The notes: a model not told the origin generated them from the sequence alone. A DNA stretch of 64,000 nt from Anabaena minutissima FACHB-250 (GCF_014697125.1 NZ_JACJRG010000001.1:372001-436000); one strand, 5' to 3'. Positions 17,336-27,273 are shown, counted from the stretch's first letter. Made by a program: numbers and translations.

Positions 17336-19675
17336 TTAATGTATTTTATCTATCTGCCAAATTTTGATGGTTTGATCAGAACTCCCACTGGCGAGAATTT
17401 TACCATCGGGACTCAGAGCAATGGTATTAACTTTTTTGGAATGTCCAGTCAGGGTTTCTATGGCTTCACAGCTGGAAATACGCCAAATTTTGATGGTTGT
17501 ATCTGCACTGCTACTAAAGAGGGTTTGTCCATCAGGACTCACGACTAAGGACGTAATTTCGTCGGTGTGTTCTGTTAAAGTGTAAAGTAGCTTACCTGTG
17601 ATTAAATGCCAAACTTTGATAGTGCTGTCAGCACTACCACTAAAAAGTAACTGTCCATCAGGACTCATGGCGATCGCTTTCACATCACCAGCATGACCGA
17701 TAAGTGTACGTAAAGGGTCGCCTGTCTGGGGATTCCACAGTCTGATTTTGGTGTCGGAACTCCCACTGGCGAGGATTGTACCATCGGGACTGATAGCTAT
17801 GGCATGAACGGCTGATGTGTGCCAAAGGGTGCAAATGCGATCGCCTTTGTGTAAATTCCAGATTTTGATTTTATTGCTACCGCTTGCTAAAATCTGTCCA
17901 TCTGGGCTAATCACTACGACATTGACAGGTTTTTGATGTCCTAGGAGTGTATGCAGTAGTTTGCCTGTTTTTAAATCCCAGACTTTGACGTTACTTCTGG
18001 GGTGTTCGCAGCTACCGACAGCGACAAAATCACCGTTGGGACTGACGGCGACTGATGAAACTTCGCCTAGATTCCCGGCTAAAGTCTTGACAAAGTTACC
18101 ATTATTAATATCCCAAACATTGAGATTTTGGTCTGTACACCCACTCACTAACACTTCACCCTCTGGACTAATGGCGACAGATGTGACTTTACCGGAATGT
18201 CCTGTGAGTGTGTAACCTAGATCGGGAGTTGCTAAGGTGCGTTTGTATTTGAGATGTGCGATCGCTGCTAATAATTTTTCAACATCTAGAACACTTTGTC
18301 TATCATTAACTGTGAGGAAATATTCTTGTAACTTTTGTACATATTCCTCATCTTCGATTTTGATAGCTGATTGCATCGCCTCTAGGGGATTAGCTAACTC
18401 TTGGAGTGAGACTTGATGTAAATCTAACCAAGTATTTATGGAGTAGTTTACCTGTGCTTGTGACCAGGTGCGATCAGGTAAATGAGCTAAACTCTGAGCT
18501 AATTGTAAAGCTAATTCTGGTATCCAATAAAGCCGCTCTTTTGATAAAGCTTGGTAAATTTGCTGATAGCTTGTAGCGATCGCTTGCACTGATTGTAAAT
18601 CAAAAGTGTCTTTGAGTAAGTTTGAGAGTAACTCTGGCAGGAGGGGGGGGACATCATGATGTACCAGATGATAGATATCTGCTACCCATGCAGCTACTAA
18701 ACTATGACAGGTAATTAATACTTGAGAAAGTTGCTCAAAATCTTGATGATTAACTTGGTATTTTAAATCTAGTTTACTGGTATCAATTCCCTGTGCTTGC
18801 CATTTTTCAGCTTTCTCTAAAATCGCTAAATTAACTACATTATCTTTACCAAATTTGTTGATTTCTGCAATATCTTCTCCCAATTCTAATAAATCATTGC
18901 GGATTTTTCTCCACTCTAAAGCCCGATTTTTAGCAGATTGCTGAATAATTTCTCTGTAAGGGATACGAGAAATAGTTTTATAGTAATAATTTGTTTGTCC
19001 TAAACCCCAATAAGCAATACGGAAATTTAAATAATCGCCATCATTTTCGGTTTCTAAAATTAAAACTGGCTCTGTTTTTAATGTGCCGAATAAAGCCTTA
19101 ATGCTAGATTCACTGTGGAAACGTTTACTATCCCAAGCGCCTGCTAAAAATTCTGTTGGTCTAATGGGATTATGTAGGGAGTAGTTGTTGTTGATGAACT
19201 CCCTGATTCCCTCCGCTAGCATTGTTTCTACACCAGCATTCTCATTATTATTGTGGTCAAATTCATCAAATTTTACTTGCGGTGGTGCTAGGAAAATTTT
19301 TAATGGTGTACAACCATAATCTTTGTGAGATCCTAATATCTGTGAAGGATATAATCTTAAAGGCCAGTTATCGAGAATTTTATTAATTTCTGGTAAATTT
19401 AGAGCCGTCTCCCTTTCTTGTTTGGTTACTTCTAATTGTGTTTCACGATAATAAACTGCTAGTTGCTTTTGGAAAAGCTTTTCTTTCTCAAATCCTATCT
19501 CTACGCTTTTTTTCGGTTTGGCTACATTAGCAATTTCAATAAATGCTTGAATTGCTTGAGGAAGTGGGTATTTAGTTGTATCTAGACTTTTTTCCGTTCT
19601 CTTTTGTATAAGAGTGACAACCACAGGTGCAAACTCTATCACTAATTGAATGAGTAGCCTTAATCCTTGCTCCAT
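17336..19675 (-). CDS. WD40 repeat protein with cyanobacterial N-terminal module
   Basis: A 779-residue protein. Residues about 485-779 form seven WD40 blades (each roughly LxGHxxxVxxVAISPDGxxLASGSxDxTIKIWxxxxG), enough for one closed propeller. The N-terminal ~480 residues lack known catalytic motifs; the block FLAGAWDSKRFHSESSIKALFGTLKTEP then PVLILETENDGD and RIAYWGLG looks like a conserved unit that recurs in Nostoc proteins. It begins with a possible amphipathic or weak membrane helix (LIQLVIEFAPVVVTLI). It probably acts as a scaffold. It faces the ATPase island convergently, separated by the DUF433 gene (22 bases from its own stop to that gene's start). Confidence 0.85.
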   Translation of the reverse strand: MEQGLRLLIQLVIEFAPVVVTLIQKRTEKSLDTTKYPLPQAIQAFIEIANVAKPKKSVEIGFEKEKLFQKQLAVYYRETQLEVTKQERETALNLPEINKILDNWPLRLYPSQILGSHKDYGCTPLKIFLAPPQVKFDEFDHNNNENAGVETMLAEGIREFINNNYSLHNPIRPTEFLAGAWDSKRFHSESSIKALFGTLKTEPVLILETENDGDYLNFRIAYWGLGQTNYYYKTISRIPYREIIQQSAKNRALEWRKIRNDLLELGEDIAEINKFGKDNVVNLAILEKAEKWQAQGIDTSKLDLKYQVNHQDFEQLSQVLITCHSLVAAWVADIYHLVHHDVPPLLPELLSNLLKDTFDLQSVQAIATSYQQIYQALSKERLYWIPELALQLAQSLAHLPDRTWSQAQVNYSINTWLDLHQVSLQELANPLEAMQSAIKIEDEEYVQKLQEYFLTVNDRQSVLDVEKLLAAIAHLKYKRTLATPDLGYTLTGHSGKVTSVAISPEGEVLVSGCTDQNLNVWDINNGNFVKTLAGNLGEVSSVAVSPNGDFVAVGSCEHPRSNVKVWDLKTGKLLHTLLGHQKPVNVVVISPDGQILASGSNKIKIWNLHKGDRICTLWHTSAVHAIAISPDGTILASGSSDTKIRLWNPQTGDPLRTLIGHAGDVKAIAMSPDGQLLFSGSADSTIKVWHLITGKLLYTLTEHTDEITSLVVSPDGQTLFSSSADTTIKIWRISSCEAIETLTGHSKKVNTIALSPDGKILASGSSDQTIKIWQIDKIH

Positions 19676-20066
19676 AAGGAGATTCCTGTTAAATTAATAA
19701 CTTTAATGCTTTACTGATAACCCCAGTATTAGTTAGCCAATCGACAAAACTGATACTTTAATTTGCTTTTTGTTTCCTGGTGACATCTACCTAAAGATAT
19801 CTCTATATATGGCCTATCCTACTACTTGAGGGAATCCTTTTGCCATAAAAGTTTATTTCCCTAAAAATTTGATTGATCAAAGAAAAAAGAGAAGGATAGC
19901 ATATTTGCTTTTTATCCTTCTCTTTTGGTGATTAAATGCTAATTTTTACAGACTGATACTACAAGATACTAAGTACAGTTTCACATTAGTTGGTAATTTT
20001 TTTAAACGTGGAGGAAAGCGGAGTGTTTCCCAGGTAGATTGACTATTTTGTACTTAGCGATATTTA
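19676..20066. other. Intergenic region, contains one terminator only
   Basis: Besides the hairpin annotated at 19885-19926, I see no reading frame, RNA gene or repeat worth calling. It must carry the promoter of the WD40 gene at its left end. Confidence 0.5.
19878..19926 (-). terminator. Intrinsic terminator of the small exported-protein gene
   Basis: Perfect 14-bp inverted repeat AAAAGAGAAGGATA (19885-19898) and TATCCTTCTCTTTT (19913-19926) with a 14-base loop. On the minus strand the stem is followed by a T-rich tail, so it terminates transcription coming from 20067-20456. Confidence 0.85.
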
Positions 20067-20456
20067 TTAAAATCGGATTCCCAACTGTCCATTGACTCCC
20101 CGTACAGAATTATAACCAGCACCGATGAAGAAGCGATCGCCTGCATTTACCTGCATACCACCAGACAACGCCACGCCTTTATCTTCAGAATAATATCCCA
20201 CTCCCACATAAGGGGAAACTACTGGTAAACTCAGAAATCTCAGCACATCTACCCCTGTAGCACCATCAGGGCCAACACCTAACTCTACACCTAAATTCAC
20301 AGCTCTCGCGCCGACAGCATAGGTGGTATCTCCATCTTTACCGCCGACTGAAACCCAAGGTTGAGGGATGATTTGCGCTGCTGCGGGACTAGGAGCGAAT
20401 AAAGCTAAACATCCTATTGATGTGATGATTGATTTGGCAATAATTGCTCTATTCAT
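20067..20456 (-). CDS. Small exported beta-rich protein of unknown function
   Basis: A 129-residue protein with a Sec signal peptide (hydrophobic SIITSIGCLALFAPSPAAA, cleavage near residue 27). The mature part alternates polar and hydrophobic residues with many Gly (VGARAVNLGVELGVG, VSPYVGVGYYSEDKGVALSGGMQV, GAGYNSVRGVNGQLGIRF), and ends in an aromatic Phe, as in small outer-membrane or periplasmic beta proteins. No family recognised. Single gene with its own terminator. Confidence 0.8.
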   Translation of the reverse strand: MNRAIIAKSIITSIGCLALFAPSPAAAQIIPQPWVSVGGKDGDTTYAVGARAVNLGVELGVGPDGATGVDVLRFLSLPVVSPYVGVGYYSEDKGVALSGGMQVNAGDRFFIGAGYNSVRGVNGQLGIRF

Positions 20457-20642
20457 ACTTGCTCCTCAACACTACCTACCAAGTTAATACAAGAGAGTGA
20501 CTAAACTAGATGTAAAAAAGTTTCTAGTTTTTGGTAAAGTAAGGGGAAAGTGTGACACTTTCTAGAAAGTCCACAGATACCAATATTCTTAATAACATCA
20601 CCTAACCCTTAAGTAAGGGGTGAGACTCCAAGGGAGGTTTCG

Positions 20643-23600
20643 ATGAAAGTTCTGCATGGCTCATGGATACCAAACACATCTGCGGATTTTATGCAGTCGG
20701 GTTCATTTTACCTATGGGTAGAAACTCCTGTAAGTAAAAAAAAGCGTACTCATCCACAAGTTCACCCCGGAAATCTATCTTCAGAGGAATTAATCTCTTT
20801 TTTAGCGGAAACTTTAGGTTTTAAAGAGCGCGAATTACAATTAAAACAACGCATATCTACCCAATATTTTGCCCTACCCACAGCTAATAATCAACCTTTA
20901 CCTTCACCAGAATTAATCAAGTATCTAGAAGTTGACGTTCCTGAAGAATATGAAGAGTTTCAATATTGGCAAGTAACCTGCTATAAAACAGTTGGCTCAC
21001 TTAAATCAGCAACGGCGATTAATATTATTAAATTACTCAAAGATATTCATTTTTTAGCTCTGTATAATGCTAATGAATTTCAACTAGGATCAGATTTATT
21101 ATTTTGGTATCATTACACTCAAGAATTTAGACAAATAATTCTCAAAGACCAATATATTCCGTCTCTAAAATATAGACCTATAGCGGCAGCTAAAACAACT
21201 AAGAAAAAAAGTAAATCCCCACAACCGCAGGAATTTGAGATATATGCTGGGTGGGAAATTATTTCTGAACAATACGAAGCCAATATTCAAAAATATATTG
21301 AATATATGCCACTAATTTGTGTGGCAGGAAATACTATACAGAGCGATAAAATAGAATTTTTTGAGCAGGAAACTCTATTACGTCACTTTTCTGAATGTCT
21401 CCTCAACAATTTAGTTACCAATACACCCTCTACAGCCGCTTTTGACAAACAAATTGCTGATTCTCTAATTTATTATTGTCTTTATCCCCAAAAGCACAAC
21501 CCACTCAGAACCTATACTGCTCTCCAAGAATATCAGCAATGGTTGGCATGGAAAAATAGAATTATCCGTACTCAAGCTGATTCACTATTTCATCTGTGTT
21601 TTCAGTTGCATTCCCCTACGGCGGAACAAATAGACAATTGGCAGATGCAATTTTTGGTATCCAGTAAAAAAGACCCTTCTTTAAAGTTGGCTTTGGCTGA
21701 TTACTGGACGATGAACCAAAAAACCAAAACTGGTGTAAACAAAGAATTTGGTAAGGATTTTGATACTAATTTGCTGCTGAATTTAGGGTATGCAGCACGG
21801 ATGTATCCCAAACTTTGGCAAGGTTTGGAAACGGACTCTCCCACGGGAATGCAGCTGACTTTAGAAGAGGCGTTTGATTTCCTCAAAGACAGTGCTTGGG
21901 TATTGGAAGACTCAGGATTTAAGGTCATTGTCCCGGCTTGGTATACTCCGGCTGGTCGTCGGCGTGCGAAAGTTCGCCTCAAAGCGTCAAGTCGTAAGCA
22001 GGCTGCAACTAAAGGTGAAAGCAAAAGCTATTTCGGTTTAGACTCACTGGTGCAGTATCAGTATGAATTAGCAATTGGTGAACAGCCTGTCACACCCCAA
22101 GAGTGGGAACAGTTAATTAATGCTAAAGCACCGCTAGTGCATTTTCGCGGTCAATGGATGGAATTAGACCGGGATAAAATGCAGCAGTTACTAGAGTTTT
22201 GGCAATCCCACGGTGATGAACAGCCGGAAATGAGCTTGCTGGAGTTCATGCAACGCAGTGCGGAAGGCGGGGATGAATGGGAAATTGAATATGACGCAGG
22301 TTTGTCAGAAATCATGGCGAAGTTGCAAGATAAAAGTCAGTTAGAACCGATTTCTGAAGACTTAAATCTGCAAGGAAACCTGCGAGAATATCAAAAGCGG
22401 GGTGTGGCTTGGTTACAATATTTAGAAAAATTGGGGTTAAATGGCTGTTTAGCAGACGATATGGGACTTGGTAAGTCTGTGCAGGTAATTGCCAGATTAG
22501 TCCAGGAGAAAGATAGCCAAAATGCGCCATTACCCACATTATTAATCGCGCCGACTTCCGTTGTCGGTAACTGGCAAAGAGAAATTGCCAAGTTTGCACC
22601 CCATTTAAAAACTATGGTGCATCATGGTAGCGATCGCCTGCAAGACTCTGCCGATTTTAAAGCCGCCTGTAAACAGTATGATGTGATCATTAGCTCCTTT
22701 ACCCTAGCGCGCAAGGATGAAAAACTCCTGGGTAGTATTGAATGGCAACGCCTAGTTTTAGATGAGGCGCAAAATATTAAGAATCCCAAAGCGGCGCAAA
22801 CTAAAGCAATTCTCAAACTCTCAGCAAAACATCGACTAGCTTTAACCGGTACACCAGTCGAGAACCGCTTACTTGATTTGTGGTCTATTTTTAATTTTCT
22901 CAATCCTGGTTACTTGGGTAAAGAAGCACAATTTCGGAAGTCCTTCGAGATTCCCATTCAGAAGGATAACGACAAAGTTAAATCAACTACCTTAAAGAAA
23001 CTCGTAGAACCTTTAATTTTACGGCGCGTCAAAACAGACCAATCTATTATTAATGACTTGCCAGATAAAGTTGAACAAAAACTTTATACTAACCTAACGA
23101 AAGAACAGGCTTCATTATATGAAGTAGTAGTCAAAGATGTGGAAGAGAAATTACAAGAAACCGAGGGAATAAAGCGCAAAGGTTTAATTCTCTCCACACT
23201 GATGAAATTGAAACAGATTTGCAATCATCCCAGACAGTTCCTTCAAGATAGTAGCGAATTTTTACCGGAGCGATCGCATAAACTTTCGCGCTTAGTAGAA
23301 ATGGTAGATGAAGCTGTCTCTGAGGGTGAAAGTCTGCTGATATTTAGTCAATTTACGGAAGTCTGCGAACAAATAGAAAAATATCTCAAACACAATCTGC
23401 ATTGCAATACTTACTACCTACACGGTGGTACAAGTCGCCAACGTCGGGAACAAATGATTAATGATTTCCAAAATCCCGATACAGAACCATCTGTGTTTGT
23501 TCTCTCCTTAAAAGCAGGCGGTGTAGGTATCACTTTAACGAAAGCCAATCATGTCTTCCATTTTGACCGTTGGTGGAATCCAGCCGTAGAAGACCAAGCC

Positions 23601-23816
23601 ACAGACCGCGCTTTTCGGATTGGTCAAAAAAAGAATGTCTTCGTACATAAATTTGTGGCGATTGGGACTTTAGAAGAAAAAATTGACCAAATGATTGAAG
23701 ATAAGAAAAAACTTTCTTCCGCAGTCGTGGGAAGTGATGAATCTTGGCTGACAGAATTAGATAACGAAGCCTTTAAACAACTAATTGCCCTGAATAAAAG
23801 CACAATTTTGGAGTAA
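20643..23816 (+). CDS. SNF2 family DNA-dependent ATPase (helicase-like)
   Basis: A 1057-residue Swi2/Snf2 ATPase. The first ~560 residues are the bacterial SNF2-associated region (DUF3670-like; VHFRGQWMELDRDKMQ). The SNF2 core follows: DDMGLGKSVQ Walker A near residue 605, LVLDEAQNIKN (motif II, DEAQ), LTGTPVENRLLDLWSIFNFL, then helicase C with LIFSQF, LHGGTSRQRREQMINDFQ, FVLSLKAGGVGITLTKANHV and DRAFRIGQ. Such proteins translocate on duplex DNA or remodel nucleoprotein. The start follows an AGGGAGG site, 7 bases upstream. The SWIM protein gene starts 4 bases after its stop, indicating a functional pair. Confidence 0.95.
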   Translation: MKVLHGSWIPNTSADFMQSGSFYLWVETPVSKKKRTHPQVHPGNLSSEELISFLAETLGFKERELQLKQRISTQYFALPTANNQPLPSPELIKYLEVDVPEEYEEFQYWQVTCYKTVGSLKSATAINIIKLLKDIHFLALYNANEFQLGSDLLFWYHYTQEFRQIILKDQYIPSLKYRPIAAAKTTKKKSKSPQPQEFEIYAGWEIISEQYEANIQKYIEYMPLICVAGNTIQSDKIEFFEQETLLRHFSECLLNNLVTNTPSTAAFDKQIADSLIYYCLYPQKHNPLRTYTALQEYQQWLAWKNRIIRTQADSLFHLCFQLHSPTAEQIDNWQMQFLVSSKKDPSLKLALADYWTMNQKTKTGVNKEFGKDFDTNLLLNLGYAARMYPKLWQGLETDSPTGMQLTLEEAFDFLKDSAWVLEDSGFKVIVPAWYTPAGRRRAKVRLKASSRKQAATKGESKSYFGLDSLVQYQYELAIGEQPVTPQEWEQLINAKAPLVHFRGQWMELDRDKMQQLLEFWQSHGDEQPEMSLLEFMQRSAEGGDEWEIEYDAGLSEIMAKLQDKSQLEPISEDLNLQGNLREYQKRGVAWLQYLEKLGLNGCLADDMGLGKSVQVIARLVQEKDSQNAPLPTLLIAPTSVVGNWQREIAKFAPHLKTMVHHGSDRLQDSADFKAACKQYDVIISSFTLARKDEKLLGSIEWQRLVLDEAQNIKNPKAAQTKAILKLSAKHRLALTGTPVENRLLDLWSIFNFLNPGYLGKEAQFRKSFEIPIQKDNDKVKSTTLKKLVEPLILRRVKTDQSIINDLPDKVEQKLYTNLTKEQASLYEVVVKDVEEKLQETEGIKRKGLILSTLMKLKQICNHPRQFLQDSSEFLPERSHKLSRLVEMVDEAVSEGESLLIFSQFTEVCEQIEKYLKHNLHCNTYYLHGGTSRQRREQMINDFQNPDTEPSVFVLSLKAGGVGITLTKANHVFHFDRWWNPAVEDQATDRAFRIGQKKNVFVHKFVAIGTLEEKIDQMIEDKKKLSSAVVGSDESWLTELDNEAFKQLIALNKSTILE

Positions 23817-23820
23817 ATAT

Positions 23821-24660
23821 ATGAATAAGTTTAGCAGAACTTGGTGGGGCGATCGCTTTATCAAAGCACTAGAAGATTTTACCGATGATAGCCGCCTGCA
23901 AAGGGGACGTTCTTATGCTCGTGGTGGAAAAGTTAAAAGTTTTGCAATTGATAAAAATATTATCACGGCTCAAGTTAGAGGTTCAGTTAATCCCTACTTT
24001 GGAGTTTACAAAGAACCTACATATAATATAGTCATTGAAATTACCCCAATTGCCAAAACTCGCTGGAATGAAGCGATAAAAAGCCTTTCTTCTAAAGCCA
24101 GTATTGTTTCCCGGTTATTATTAAACGAAGTTCCCGAAAATATTGAAGAAAATTTCTCCCAAATGGGGTTACATTTATTACCCCATAGTAGTAAAGACTT
24201 CAAAACTAAATGTTCTTGTCCAGATTATGCTAATCCCTGTAAGCATATAGCTGGAGTTTATTATTTAGTAGCTTCTCAACTGGATAACAACCCATTTTTA
24301 TTATTTGAGTGGCGGGGACTCTCGAAAGTAGAACTACAAGCAAAGCTAGCGGATTCTCCTTTAGGTAAAGCACTATCTACAGTATTAGATTCTCAAGAGT
24401 TAACGATTGAACCTAGCGAATCTTTTTATCCAAAGTTAGAAAAGCAATCTGTGAGTGAAAAGCCCAATTTAAGAGAGTTTTGGTTAGGAACAACGCGATT
24501 ACCTTCTACTATTGAAGTCGCCAATGATAGCGGCGTGTCAGCGATTTTGGTGAAGAAGGAAGGCGATTTTCCAGCTTTTTGGCGTAAAGATAATTCTTTT
24601 CTTGAGACGATGGAGGAACTTTATCAACGGGTGAAAACTAAAAATCAGAATTTAATGTAA
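23821..24660 (+). CDS. SWIM zinc-finger protein
   Basis: A 279-residue protein with a SWIM finger C-x-C-x(n)-C-x-H: KCSCPDYANPCKHIAGVYY, at about residues 130-150. The N-terminal part (TWWGDRFIKALEDF, RLQRGRSYARGGKV) is the typical partner of bacterial SNF2 ATPases. SWIM fingers bind DNA or protein partners; here it likely recruits the SNF2 ATPase encoded directly upstream. The pair is widespread in cyanobacteria and actinobacteria but poorly characterised. Confidence 0.92.
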   Translation: MNKFSRTWWGDRFIKALEDFTDDSRLQRGRSYARGGKVKSFAIDKNIITAQVRGSVNPYFGVYKEPTYNIVIEITPIAKTRWNEAIKSLSSKASIVSRLLLNEVPENIEENFSQMGLHLLPHSSKDFKTKCSCPDYANPCKHIAGVYYLVASQLDNNPFLLFEWRGLSKVELQAKLADSPLGKALSTVLDSQELTIEPSESFYPKLEKQSVSEKPNLREFWLGTTRLPSTIEVANDSGVSAILVKKEGDFPAFWRKDNSFLETMEELYQRVKTKNQNLM

Positions 24661-24709
24661 GAGGTTCTTTAAACCCACATTCCACACTTCATAATGTAGC
24701 ATTAATTGC

Positions 24710-24845
24710 TACGCGATGACTCTTTGGCACTGAGTCGTCGTGAATACCGAGAAGTGTTTCTCTATGCTATTAAAAAAGCTAATGTGCAACAAAGTATCGC
24801 GGTTTTTGTAAATAGGATTACACAAAATCTTCTATTTCATGGTTT
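24710..24845 (+). pseudogene. Unrecognised coding remnant
   Basis: From about 24727 the + strand encodes an open stretch reading ALSRREYREVFLYAIKKAN and onward (about 42 codons) without a start codon, between the SWIM gene and the convergent PIN toxin. It may be the decayed end of a small host or mobile-element gene. I could not name the parent; weak evidence. Confidence 0.25.
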
Positions 24846-25271
24846 GGGCGTTTCATTTGAAGATACACTATCTAAAAACTGACTCGGTGTAACAATCAAG
24901 ATATCTCGAAAAGGATGCAGTTCTAATAAGTCTTTGTCTCCTGTGATAATATGAGTGGCTTTTCCCGAAATGGCTAATTCTAAGAATTTATTATCTTTAG
25001 GATCTTGACAAATATCTATTGTTTCATTAATTGTGATTAATTCTGTTTCTCTGGCTAAACTGGCTAAAAAGTCTTCACGAATTTCTCTCAATAGATAGCG
25101 GTCAAATTTTTGACGACTGAGTACATCAATTAATTCTGATAAAATTTCCACAGAAATTAAAATCAATCCGTTTTGTTTAGCTTCTCTAAAAGCTTGCATT
25201 GTGGTAGATTTAGAGAAGATTAATGCACTAACAATTACATTTGTATCAATTACGATACGGTTAGTTTTCAT
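24837..25271 (-). CDS. PIN-domain toxin (VapC-like nuclease)
   Basis: About 144 residues. PIN-domain acidic residues are visible: VIDTNVIVSALIF (first Asp), EILSELIDVLSR (Glu), ICQDPKDNKFLELAISG (Asp-Asn-Lys) and HIITGDKDLLEL (last Asp). This is the subtype annotated as putative toxin-antitoxin toxin component, PIN family. The start at 25271 (MKTNRIVIDTN) is preferred over an upstream tandem ATG. It overlaps the end of the antitoxin gene by 11 bases, implying translational coupling. It would cleave RNA, as VapC proteins do. Confidence 0.9.
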   Translation of the reverse strand: MKTNRIVIDTNVIVSALIFSKSTTMQAFREAKQNGLILISVEILSELIDVLSRQKFDRYLLREIREDFLASLARETELITINETIDICQDPKDNKFLELAISGKATHIITGDKDLLELHPFRDILIVTPSQFLDSVSSNETPKP

Positions 25272-25482
25272 CATTGAGAATTGATTCTAAAATCTCTGGG
25301 GTCATTCCGTTAGAAATTGCCTGTTGACTCGCTTCTTCCATGATATCTAAGAGTGGTTTTTGACTGACTGCTTTTTGCAGCATTATGTTCAGAAATATTT
25401 GGATTTTTTGCTGTTTTTCTGGTTCTGCTTCTCGGTACGCTTTGGCAATTTCTGGGTCAACTTGAATGATAATGTTTTCCAT
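25261..25482 (-). CDS. Antitoxin partner of the PIN toxin
   Basis: A 73-residue acidic protein: ENIIIQVDPEIAKAYREAEPEKQQKIQIFLNIML, a pattern that recurs in small cyanobacterial antitoxins next to PIN toxins. The beginning IIIQVDPE suggests a short beta strand for DNA binding; the C-terminus (MTPEILESILNDEN) likely occupies the toxin. It lies upstream of and overlaps the toxin gene. Confidence 0.85.
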   Translation of the reverse strand: MENIIIQVDPEIAKAYREAEPEKQQKIQIFLNIMLQKAVSQKPLLDIMEEASQQAISNGMTPEILESILNDEN

Positions 25483-25868
25483 AATAAATTAAATGTTAAT
25501 TAGTCTATGTTTATTATAGCAATTGCTAGTTTTTTCTGTTTTATACTATCTTCAATTATTTATTGCGAATTGCGAATTGCGTTAGCGGAGCGGGACGTTA
25601 GTCCATTGCGAATTGGTTTTATACCCCTTCCGACTTTTCAAACAACTTCTTAGCTCGACTTTATCCATTTTTTTCGCAACGTGATCGCTATCGCTAAAAC
25701 CTTTGTGTAACAGTAGTTTTGCTTTTTTAACTTCATCGATAATCTATGACGTGGAAAAAGTATTTGCCAAAAAGCCAGGGTTTTTGCCGGATAAAGAAAA
25801 CCGAGTTCTTAATTTTGGATAAAGTCGAGCTTAGAGGCTAACAGATGTTAACCTCTCATAGTTTTTGC
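25483..25868. other. Intergenic region with short direct repeats
   Basis: GCGAATTGCGAATTGCG at about 25564-25580 and again ATTGCGAATTGG near 25605, enclosing GTTAGCGGAGCGGGACG, a word seen also near 51480 and 29090 in altered form. No gene supported. Confidence 0.5.
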
Positions 25869-27164
25869 CTAAATTCCTAACCTTTGGTAAACCTCATCTA
25901 AATGACGCAGATGTTGCTGGGGGTCAAAACATACAGCAATTTCTGCTGGTGATAGCTTTTGAGTTACACGGGGGTCTTGGGTAATTAAGTCGTGGAAGTT
26001 TCCTTCTGGCTTGTTCCAAGCGTTGTGGGCGTTTTGTTGAACGATCGCATACGCTTCTTCGCGGCTCATTCCCTTGTCTACTAAAGCCAATAGCACTTTT
26101 TGGCTGAACACCACCCCACCATAGCAGTTGAGATTCCGCGCCATGTTTTCTGGGTAGACTAGCAGGTTTTTCACCAATTCGGTGATTTCCTTGAGCATGA
26201 AGTGGGTCACAATGCAAGCATCCGGAAGAACTACCCGTTCTACAGAACTGTGGGAAATGTCCCGTTCGTGCCACAAAGCGACGTTTTCTAAAACTGCACC
26301 AGCATGACTTCTAACTAATCTCGCCATCCCCGTCAATCGTTCTGAACGGATGGGGTTGCGCTTGTGAGGCATAGCACTAGAGCCTTTTTGACCTTTCGAG
26401 AAGAACTCTTCCACTTCCAGAACGTCTGTTTTTTGCAGATTGCGAATTTCTACAGCAAAGCGTTCAATGGAGGCGGCGACTAAGGCTAATTGCTGCACAT
26501 AATCGGCGTGGCGATCGCGCGAAATAACTTGTGTCGAAGCGGTATCCGGTTGGAGTCCCAATTTTTGACAAGCGATCGCTTCTACTCTCGGCTCAATATT
26601 GGCATAAGTTCCCACCGCGCCAGAAATCTTCCCGACTGCAATGGTTTCCCGGAGAATTTGCAGCCGTTGTTGATGACGCAACACTTCCGCCAACCACCCA
26701 GCCAGCTTAAACCCAAAGGTAATGGGTTCAGCATGAATTCCGTGCGATCGGCCGGCCATGACTGTATAACGATGTTCCCGTGCTTTTTCGCGAATTACCT
26801 GAATTAAATCTTCCAGGCGTTGCGCTAAAACATCCAGACTAGCAACCATTTGCAATGCTAAAGCCGTATCTAATACATCTGAACTGGTTAATCCCAGGTG
26901 AATGTAACGTCCTGCATCGCCTACGTATTCATTGACATTTGTCAAAAAAGCAATCACATCATGGCGGACTTCCGCCTCTATCTCTAACACCCGTTGCGGA
27001 TCAAAATTCGCCTTCGCTTTAATTTCCTCAACAGCCGCAGACGGAATATAGCCCAATTCAGCTTGGGCTTCACAAACTGCAATCTCTACCTGAAGCCAGG
27101 TTGTTAACTTATAAGATTCAGTCCACAGGTTGCCCATTTCGGGCAAAGTATAACGCTCAATCAA
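25869..27164 (-). CDS. purB: Adenylosuccinate lyase
   Basis: A 431-residue member of the fumarase/aspartase superfamily. The signature loop GSSAMPHKRNPIRSE (about residues 262-276) is intact, as are TSSDVLDTA and GRSHGIHAEPITFG (catalytic His). It catalyses two steps in purine synthesis: SAICAR to AICAR and adenylosuccinate to AMP. Length matches the short bacterial class. Not in an operon here; a HIP1-rich gene of core metabolism. Confidence 0.97.
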   Translation of the reverse strand: MIERYTLPEMGNLWTESYKLTTWLQVEIAVCEAQAELGYIPSAAVEEIKAKANFDPQRVLEIEAEVRHDVIAFLTNVNEYVGDAGRYIHLGLTSSDVLDTALALQMVASLDVLAQRLEDLIQVIREKAREHRYTVMAGRSHGIHAEPITFGFKLAGWLAEVLRHQQRLQILRETIAVGKISGAVGTYANIEPRVEAIACQKLGLQPDTASTQVISRDRHADYVQQLALVAASIERFAVEIRNLQKTDVLEVEEFFSKGQKGSSAMPHKRNPIRSERLTGMARLVRSHAGAVLENVALWHERDISHSSVERVVLPDACIVTHFMLKEITELVKNLLVYPENMARNLNCYGGVVFSQKVLLALVDKGMSREEAYAIVQQNAHNAWNKPEGNFHDLITQDPRVTQKLSPAEIAVCFDPQQHLRHLDEVYQRLGI

Positions 27165-27273
27165 CGTTCGCGGCAGAATACAACTGTCATATTCTACAGT
27201 CTATTTACCCATCTCAATCGCCTTTTTGTAGTGCGATGGCATTGAACATTGGGCATTAGTTACGATTTACCTT

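Noticed and set aside
25924..26274. 116-residue minus-strand frame inside purB
   Set aside because: Alternative frame of purB; GC-skewed shadow.
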